From NCBI GenBank assembly GCA_020342235.1, contig CP073219.1, positions 496,001 through 560,000 on the forward strand: 64,000 nt of DNA, given 5' to 3'. Positions within the stretch are counted from its first letter, which is position 1; each line of letters opens with the position of its first letter. The translations under genes were made by a program, and so were the position numbers. The notes under the pieces are model-generated. The model worked only from the letters and a program-made list of their open reading frames with translations. It did no database searches and was not told the origin of the DNA. Origin of the DNA: Saccharomycopsis phalli. Its lineage: Eukaryota; Ascomycota; Saccharomycetes; Ascoideales; Saccharomycopsidaceae. Positions 59,041-64,000 of the stretch are shown one piece after another.

Positions 59041-60462
59041 ATGAAGCTCAGTGGCATAATAAACCATGATACATTCAAGGCGAGAAATATGTACAGTAGT
59101 GCCAAGCGCACTACTTGGCTTCTGGTCAAATCTTCACCTGTGAACGTGTTGTTGCTTACCGTTCCCTTTGGCTTGGCATCCAAGAATGTGGGCTGGCCGC
59201 CGTTGTCGGTGTTTATTCTCAACTTTGTGGCTATTGTTCCCTTGGCGGCGATTCTATCTTTTGCGACTGAAGAGCTAGCAGAACATGTCGGAGAGAATAT
59301 TGGAGGATTATTGAATGCCAGTTTTGGCAATGCAGTTGAGCTTATTATTGCGATTATTGCCCTCAAGCAAAACCAAATCCGGGTGGTACAGACGTCGATG
59401 TTGGGATCGATTCTCTCTAATTCGTTGTTGGTGCTTGGTTGCTGTTTCGTTGCCGGTGGGTACAACAGAATGAAGCAAAAGTTCAATGTCACAATTGCTC
59501 AGACTCTAGGATCGCTCATGTTATTGTCCTGCTCTTCCTTGTTGATTCCAGCGGCATTCCATGCGTCGATCTCCGAAAGCTTAAAGTCCAGCAGCGAGGA
59601 TACCATCACACCCACCCATCCAGGGAAGTTGATCTTGAAGTTATCCAGAGGCACGTCGATTATCTTGCTTTTGATGTACATTTTCTACTTGTTTTTCCAA
59701 ATGAAGACCCACAAGTCCATGTTTGAAGTGGAAGACACACCAGAACAGGTCATTGCTGACGACAAGTTGATAGAGGACCTGGCTTCAACCAGTAAGCTGA
59801 TTGGGAAACAGGCAGTCTATTCTAATAACCAAACAGCAGGGTCACACGCAGATTCCTCCAAAGACTTGGATGGCGTGGTACCATCATTGAGTCAAGATGG
59901 TGTGCCGCCACAGACCAAACCCAAGCTAAGAACTACCAAGGGCACAATTGTCTCTGTGGCTGGCAACATAAAAGAGCAGCATTTGTCCTTGATTGGTTCA
60001 TTGGTGGTTCTAGTTGCTGTAACCGTGGTGGTTGCCTTTTGCGCAGACTATATGGTGTCCTCCATCGACTCTTTGGTCAAGGAATCAGGCATGTCCAAGA
60101 CGTTTGTGGGTCTTGTTTTGATCCCTATTGTCGGAAATGCCGCAGAGCATGTCACTTCTGTGGTGGTCGCTATGAAGGATAAGATGGACTTGGCAATTGG
60201 TGTTGCCGTTGGAAGTGCTACGCAGAATGCACTCTTTGTTACTCCTTTGATGGTGCTTATCGGCTGGTGGATCAACAGGGAAATGTCGCTTTTGTTCACT
60301 ACATTTGAAACGGCAGTGATGTTCATCAGTGTTTTCATATGTAACTCTATGATTGTGGATGGTGAATCCACCTACTTGGAAGGCATCATGTTAATTAGTA
60401 CCTATGTCATTATAGCCGTGGCCTTCTTTTTCTTTCCAGACTCTGCCTCAGCATTATCTTAG
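59041..60462 (+). CDS. VCX1: Vcx1-type vacuolar Ca2+/H+ exchanger
   Basis: Vcx1 uses the vacuolar proton gradient to move calcium into the vacuole. The 473-aa protein has eleven likely membrane helices. The two CAX alpha repeats are GLLNASFGNAVELIIAIIAL and, later, VGNAAEHVTSVVVAMKDKMD with VAVGSATQN and FVTPL after it, which carry the cation-binding Glu. A hydrophilic loop of about 80 residues (EDTPEQVIADDKLIED to the KPKLRTTKG stretch) separates them; S. cerevisiae Vcx1 has a short acidic stretch there. Length is a little above the 411 aa of yeast Vcx1, mostly from this loop. The start is the ATG at 59041. Confidence 0.92.
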   Translation: MKLSGIINHDTFKARNMYSSAKRTTWLLVKSSPVNVLLLTVPFGLASKNVGWPPLSVFILNFVAIVPLAAILSFATEELAEHVGENIGGLLNASFGNAVELIIAIIALKQNQIRVVQTSMLGSILSNSLLVLGCCFVAGGYNRMKQKFNVTIAQTLGSLMLLSCSSLLIPAAFHASISESLKSSSEDTITPTHPGKLILKLSRGTSIILLLMYIFYLFFQMKTHKSMFEVEDTPEQVIADDKLIEDLASTSKLIGKQAVYSNNQTAGSHADSSKDLDGVVPSLSQDGVPPQTKPKLRTTKGTIVSVAGNIKEQHLSLIGSLVVLVAVTVVVAFCADYMVSSIDSLVKESGMSKTFVGLVLIPIVGNAAEHVTSVVVAMKDKMDLAIGVAVGSATQNALFVTPLMVLIGWWINREMSLLFTTFETAVMFISVFICNSMIVDGESTYLEGIMLISTYVIIAVAFFFFPDSASALS

Positions 60463-60469
60463 TACGCAG

Positions 60470-60475
60470 CACGTG
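60470..60475. promoter_or_regulatory. CACGTG in the EST1-like promoter
   Basis: CACGTG lies 8 bp after the VCX1 stop and about 126 bp before the EST1-like start. It is a core bHLH site, as at ELG1, LSG1 and the SMN-like gene. Confidence 0.35.
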
Positions 60476-60600
60476 CGCGTCATGGCACATTAATTTTTCT
60501 CACCGTGTAGAATGTAAAAGGGCAGAGGGATTCCATGTCCAGATATTGCAGTTATAGAATGGATATAGTTCTCAGTTTGTTGTCATTTATTTAATTGATT

Positions 60601-63600
60601 ATGTCATCCTTAGCTGAAAGTAAGAAGCTTATCAAATCGAGAATCAACGAATCATTGTCTGATCGACACATTGATGAGTCGAAAATTGCAAAGATCATTA
60701 CGGATTCCAACACTCTGATTTTTTTATGGATCAAGGCACATATACCAAAAGAATTGTCTTCCGAAGAGTCCCTGGACTGCGATACTACCAGCATTTTGGC
60801 TTTTTTATGGGAAAACGTTCACAATGAGATCATCCGGTATTTCCACCTTCAGTTTATACTATTGAAACGACAACAACTTGAAGACAGATTGAAATCCAAG
60901 GGCAACAAGCAGTACTATGGATTCAGAAAGGTTAATGAAATCTTTTTGAAGTTAAATGGTAAAATTCAAACATTCTACTACGGTTTAGTGAGGTACATAC
61001 TTTTAAACTTTAACGTCACCAAATACCTCGGGCCCAAGTTCACCAACTTATATGAAGTAGAGCCGAGTTTGGAAAATGAGTCTCTAGAGGCTAGCCAGGC
61101 ATCTATTATCATATTATTGTTGCATAAAATCTCCTATTATCAGGGAACATTGTCACGGTGGAGAACTTTGTTTAACTTGTATGTGTGCAGTGCTACTAAT
61201 ACAGTGTTGAACCAAACAACTGGCAAACCAATAAGGTTTGAGACATTCAAAAAGTCCATTGAATTTTTTGAAGTGTCAATATCTTTGTTGCCATCCTTTC
61301 CTGATCCTTTTATTAGCATAGGCATTATCAATGACAATTATGGTGGGTTGAACAATACTACATTACTATCTGCATTAAATGGTTTCAATAGTATCGAAGG
61401 AAATCTAGCAGGATATAATGGAAATAAGTTCAATGCCCTCTATTATTACATTAGAGGAGCCACGCAGCGCCTCTCAGAGGACTCGAAGCTACTTGAAATC
61501 CGTGCTATTTTATCTCATGATACAGAAAAACCCAGCAAGGGCTTTTCTCATTTTGCTGGAGAATTTCGTAACGCAATCGCTGGTAAAATAGAAAACCACG
61601 TTGCACAGTCAAAATGCTACTTCATTCTTTTACTCAGTTGGTACCAGTTCCCCAGCCAGTCTTTATTGGAAGGTGTCTTGAAAAGTATGGAGAAGTCTTC
61701 GATTTTAGAAAGCAGAGTGGAAAAAATTCAACAGCTATTTTTTCAGAACTTAGGACGGTTTGCAATGGCAAGAATTTCTGATTTTGAAAAAACAGTTATT
61801 ATGGCTATCGGTGGTTTTCATATTTCAGTTAGTAATCATAATTACAAAGCATATCATGAGCTAACAGGAAGTTCGATTCGTTACTTGTGCTTTTTATTTG
61901 ACTTTTTTATTGAGATTACCAATTTACTACTCAGACATCTAGTCAAGTTTGTCGATCGGAGGGCATACAAAAGAAATATAGCCCCATTTCTACCATCAAT
62001 CAGAACTTTTTTAGCATGGGTCTATAATGAACCGTTTGTATTAGAGCATGCTAGGCTGAATGTGTCATTCATTACCAAGTTTGCCTTTTTCTTGAACACG
62101 CTCAGTCAAATGTTCCCAAATGAAGGACGCTTCTTGCATCGTAATATGCGGTTTCGTTACTTTCATGAGGATGTTGAGTTGAAAGAATTTGTGCCCATTG
62201 GAAATTTTTTTAAAGACTTCAGAGACTCTTGGATTAACGAGTCCGAATACAGTAACATTCGGCTAAATGGTGGCCTCGCTATTGACAGTAAGACCAGAGA
62301 AGACTTAGAGTGGAGCAATTTGAATATTCTCCGGGATGAGGACTTGTCAAGAATCTACGCTATTGGCTGGTTAGGTAAGAAGATAGTAGTAGACAATGTG
62401 GTTGGCATCAAATATAATGCTCACTCCAAGGTTTTTGAATTGTTTGATTTCATCCATGACATCTTTGTTAGCAGGTTTGAAATTTCTCATGATGCTGAGA
62501 TAGTTGAATATCACAACCTGGATACTGTTAACAAAATTATAAAGATGAATACCTTTGTTGATGTGGACTTTAAGGAAGAAAAATCAAAAGGCAAAGGGAA
62601 GGCACTCAGAAAAGTCAGAGGACTGAGAATGGCAGGCACCTCACCAGAAGCAAAGGGTTTAGCCAAGAGGAAATTAAAGAGAAGAGCTGTTGAACCCAAA
62701 TATTCAGCGGATATTCAGACTATTAACAATGGCGGCAAGAATGCTAATCTACCAAAGGAGGAAAATTTTGATTCTGCAAAGGAAGAACTTTGTAATTTTG
62801 CAAAGGAAGAAGTTCTCCGTGTTACGAAGGAAGAAGTTCTCCATGTTGCAAAGGAGGAAGATTTCGATATTATGAAGGCAGGAGCTCTTGATGTTGCAAA
62901 GGCAGAAGCTTTTGATGTTGCAAAGGAAGAAGTTCTTGATATAGCAAAGGAAGAAGTTCTTGATATAGCAAAGGAATATGTTCTCGATGTTGCAAAGGAA
63001 GATATTTTTGTTGTTGAAATGGAGGACCTGCTCGATTTTACAAAGGAGGAAAGTGACAATGTTGAAATGGAGGAAAGTGACAACGTTGAAAAGGAGGAGC
63101 TTCTAGTTGTTGCAAAGGAACAAGCCGACAATGTTGAAAAGGAGCAACTTCTCTGTGTTACAAAGGAACAAGAGGATACTTTTAAAAAGGAAGAACTTTT
63201 GGATTTTACAGAGAAAGAAGTTGACAATGTTAAAAAGGAAGAACTATTTGATGCTGCGAAGGAGGAGCTTGTTAATATTGAAATGGAAAAACTTCCTGAT
63301 ATTATAAAAGAAGAAGTTGTCAATGTTAAAAAGGAAGAACTTATCTGTGTTACAAAGGAACAAATTGACAGTGTTGACAAGGAGGAAGTTGATAATGTTG
63401 TAAAGGAAGAAGTTCACGATGATATAGAGAATGAACTTCACGATGTTGCAAAGGAAGATGAATGCAATAAACCCGAAGATTATTCATTGCCTCAGGATAT
63501 ATTCATTATAGAAAAATCAGGAGCCCATAAAACCGCACCTAATGGGGTTTCTGAGAAGGGAATTAATCAGAATTCCGATAATTTCATGATAGAAAGTGAA

Positions 63601-64000
63601 TCATTGATAGAGAGTGGAAATGGATTGGAGAATGTATCTAAAAGTTTTGCGAAAGAAAAAGAGGAATCTTTGAGTGATGGAGATACGCTATCGATGCACG
63701 ATAAATCCCAACAAGAAAATGGTGAGGACAACTGGGATTACGCCGAAAATGATCAAAGCGAGGACTCTAAATACCACAGCATGGTTAATTCTTTGCTAGA
63801 TGATGACTCGTCTGTATTTACACCAATGAATTTTGATTCTTCCCAGCCCTTGTCCTATCTGTTACCTTCCAGAGGCGTGTCTTTGATCAGTTCAAATAAT
63901 ATTTGGTCAAACACCATCAGTTCAAGTAAACCTGATCTTAGTTCATTAAGTGCGGGTACTGCTATGATGTCTGTTTCCCTGGTTGTCTCTGGTACCGCTA
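60601..64000 (+). CDS. Est1/Ebs1-like (SMG7-type) protein, partial at right edge
   Basis: The frame is open from the ATG at 60601 to the window end (1133 codons, no stop), so the gene is longer. The N-terminal half fits the EST1/SMG5-7 fold: WENVHNEIIRYFHLQFILLK, SYYQGTLSRWRTLFNLYV, then the TPR-like FEVSISLLPSFPDPFISIGI and NGNKFNALYYYIRGATQRL (the conserved Y-x-R step), followed by the down-helix domain to about residue 650. Est1 recruits telomerase; Ebs1 is its nonsense-decay/translation relative. The two cannot be told apart here. A basic stretch (KGKGKALRKVRGLRMAGTSP) follows. Residues 724-955 are 29 octapeptide repeats (DVAKEEVL type). The rest is Ser/Asn-rich and acidic. Confidence 0.65.
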   Translation, partial: MSSLAESKKLIKSRINESLSDRHIDESKIAKIITDSNTLIFLWIKAHIPKELSSEESLDCDTTSILAFLWENVHNEIIRYFHLQFILLKRQQLEDRLKSKGNKQYYGFRKVNEIFLKLNGKIQTFYYGLVRYILLNFNVTKYLGPKFTNLYEVEPSLENESLEASQASIIILLLHKISYYQGTLSRWRTLFNLYVCSATNTVLNQTTGKPIRFETFKKSIEFFEVSISLLPSFPDPFISIGIINDNYGGLNNTTLLSALNGFNSIEGNLAGYNGNKFNALYYYIRGATQRLSEDSKLLEIRAILSHDTEKPSKGFSHFAGEFRNAIAGKIENHVAQSKCYFILLLSWYQFPSQSLLEGVLKSMEKSSILESRVEKIQQLFFQNLGRFAMARISDFEKTVIMAIGGFHISVSNHNYKAYHELTGSSIRYLCFLFDFFIEITNLLLRHLVKFVDRRAYKRNIAPFLPSIRTFLAWVYNEPFVLEHARLNVSFITKFAFFLNTLSQMFPNEGRFLHRNMRFRYFHEDVELKEFVPIGNFFKDFRDSWINESEYSNIRLNGGLAIDSKTREDLEWSNLNILRDEDLSRIYAIGWLGKKIVVDNVVGIKYNAHSKVFELFDFIHDIFVSRFEISHDAEIVEYHNLDTVNKIIKMNTFVDVDFKEEKSKGKGKALRKVRGLRMAGTSPEAKGLAKRKLKRRAVEPKYSADIQTINNGGKNANLPKEENFDSAKEELCNFAKEEVLRVTKEEVLHVAKEEDFDIMKAGALDVAKAEAFDVAKEEVLDIAKEEVLDIAKEYVLDVAKEDIFVVEMEDLLDFTKEESDNVEMEESDNVEKEELLVVAKEQADNVEKEQLLCVTKEQEDTFKKEELLDFTEKEVDNVKKEELFDAAKEELVNIEMEKLPDIIKEEVVNVKKEELICVTKEQIDSVDKEEVDNVVKEEVHDDIENELHDVAKEDECNKPEDYSLPQDIFIIEKSGAHKTAPNGVSEKGINQNSDNFMIESESLIESGNGLENVSKSFAKEKEESLSDGDTLSMHDKSQQENGEDNWDYAENDQSEDSKYHSMVNSLLDDDSSVFTPMNFDSSQPLSYLLPSRGVSLISSNNIWSNTISSSKPDLSSLSAGTAMMSVSLVVSGTA
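62770..63465. repeat. 29-copy 24-bp tandem repeat in the EST1-like gene
   Basis: Twenty-nine in-frame units of 24 bp (for example gatgttgcaaaggaagaa, then gttctt) span 696 bp without a break in phase. They encode octads of the type (D/N)-V-x-K-E-E-x-L, with variants such as NVEMEESD and CVTKEQED. Units drift more toward the right end. No matching array is seen elsewhere in the window. Confidence 0.9.

Noticed and set aside
62715-63380. 221-codon minus-strand frame, Ser/Phe-rich
   Set aside because: It is the antisense reading of the octapeptide array; its repeats mirror those of the EST1-like gene.

Overview
The window is a dense, AT-rich, almost intron-free stretch of a budding-yeast (Saccharomycotina) nuclear genome. 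Thirty-one genes are called with fair to good support (plus a few weak small frames). They alternate between strands with short spacers, and many are single-copy yeast orthologues: LSG1, PET123, ARC1, RAX2, BRR2, CGR1, SPA2, PDA1 and VCX1. Three things point to the CUG-Ser (Candida/Debaryomyces/Scheffersomyces-like) side of the subphylum: a prokaryote-type PI-PLC, a very long FAR1-type scaffold, and little use of CTG (none found in SOL3 or PDA1). I could not prove a CTG reassignment from conserved positions, so CTG residues in the translations may be Leu or Ser.

Layout. 1-8 kb: ERF4 (one 43-nt intron), a Rim21/Dfg16-type pH sensor, POA1 divergent from an HD-domain hydrolase, GET5 divergent from a TRF4/5 poly(A) polymerase, and a PCL1/2-type cyclin. 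8-19 kb: a Zn2Cys6 regulator, then ELG1, LSG1, PET123 and PI-PLC, all on the minus strand. 19-26 kb: a tiny SMN-like gene followed by PAF1, then a Sac7/Bag7-type RhoGAP, ARC1 and PEF1. 26-40 kb: RAX2, SLO1/SCOC, ADK2, BRR2 and SNG1. 40-48 kb: SOL-type 6-phosphogluconolactonase, an F-box protein, CGR1 and SPA2. 48-64 kb: a Spo71-like PH protein, FAR1, PDA1, a 1.5-kb spacer with a tRNA-like pol III signal, VCX1, and an EST1/EBS1-like gene that runs off the right edge.

The genes do not form one pathway. Several serve polarity, mating or cell shape (RAX2, Sac7-type RhoGAP, SPA2, Spo71-like, FAR1, Rim21, ERF4), and several serve RNA biology (SMN-like, PAF1, BRR2, TRF4/5, LSG1, CGR1, EST1-like).

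The most interesting signal is the 96-codon gene at 19101-19391. Its last residues carry an SMN YG-box-like motif and its start resembles a Gemin2-binding helix. As far as I know, S. cerevisiae has no SMN. Second are the minus-strand tRNA-like A/B-box unit near 58.3 kb and the 29-copy octapeptide array in the EST1-like protein. I saw no intact tRNA or rRNA, no CRISPR array, and no LTR element or virus-like copy.
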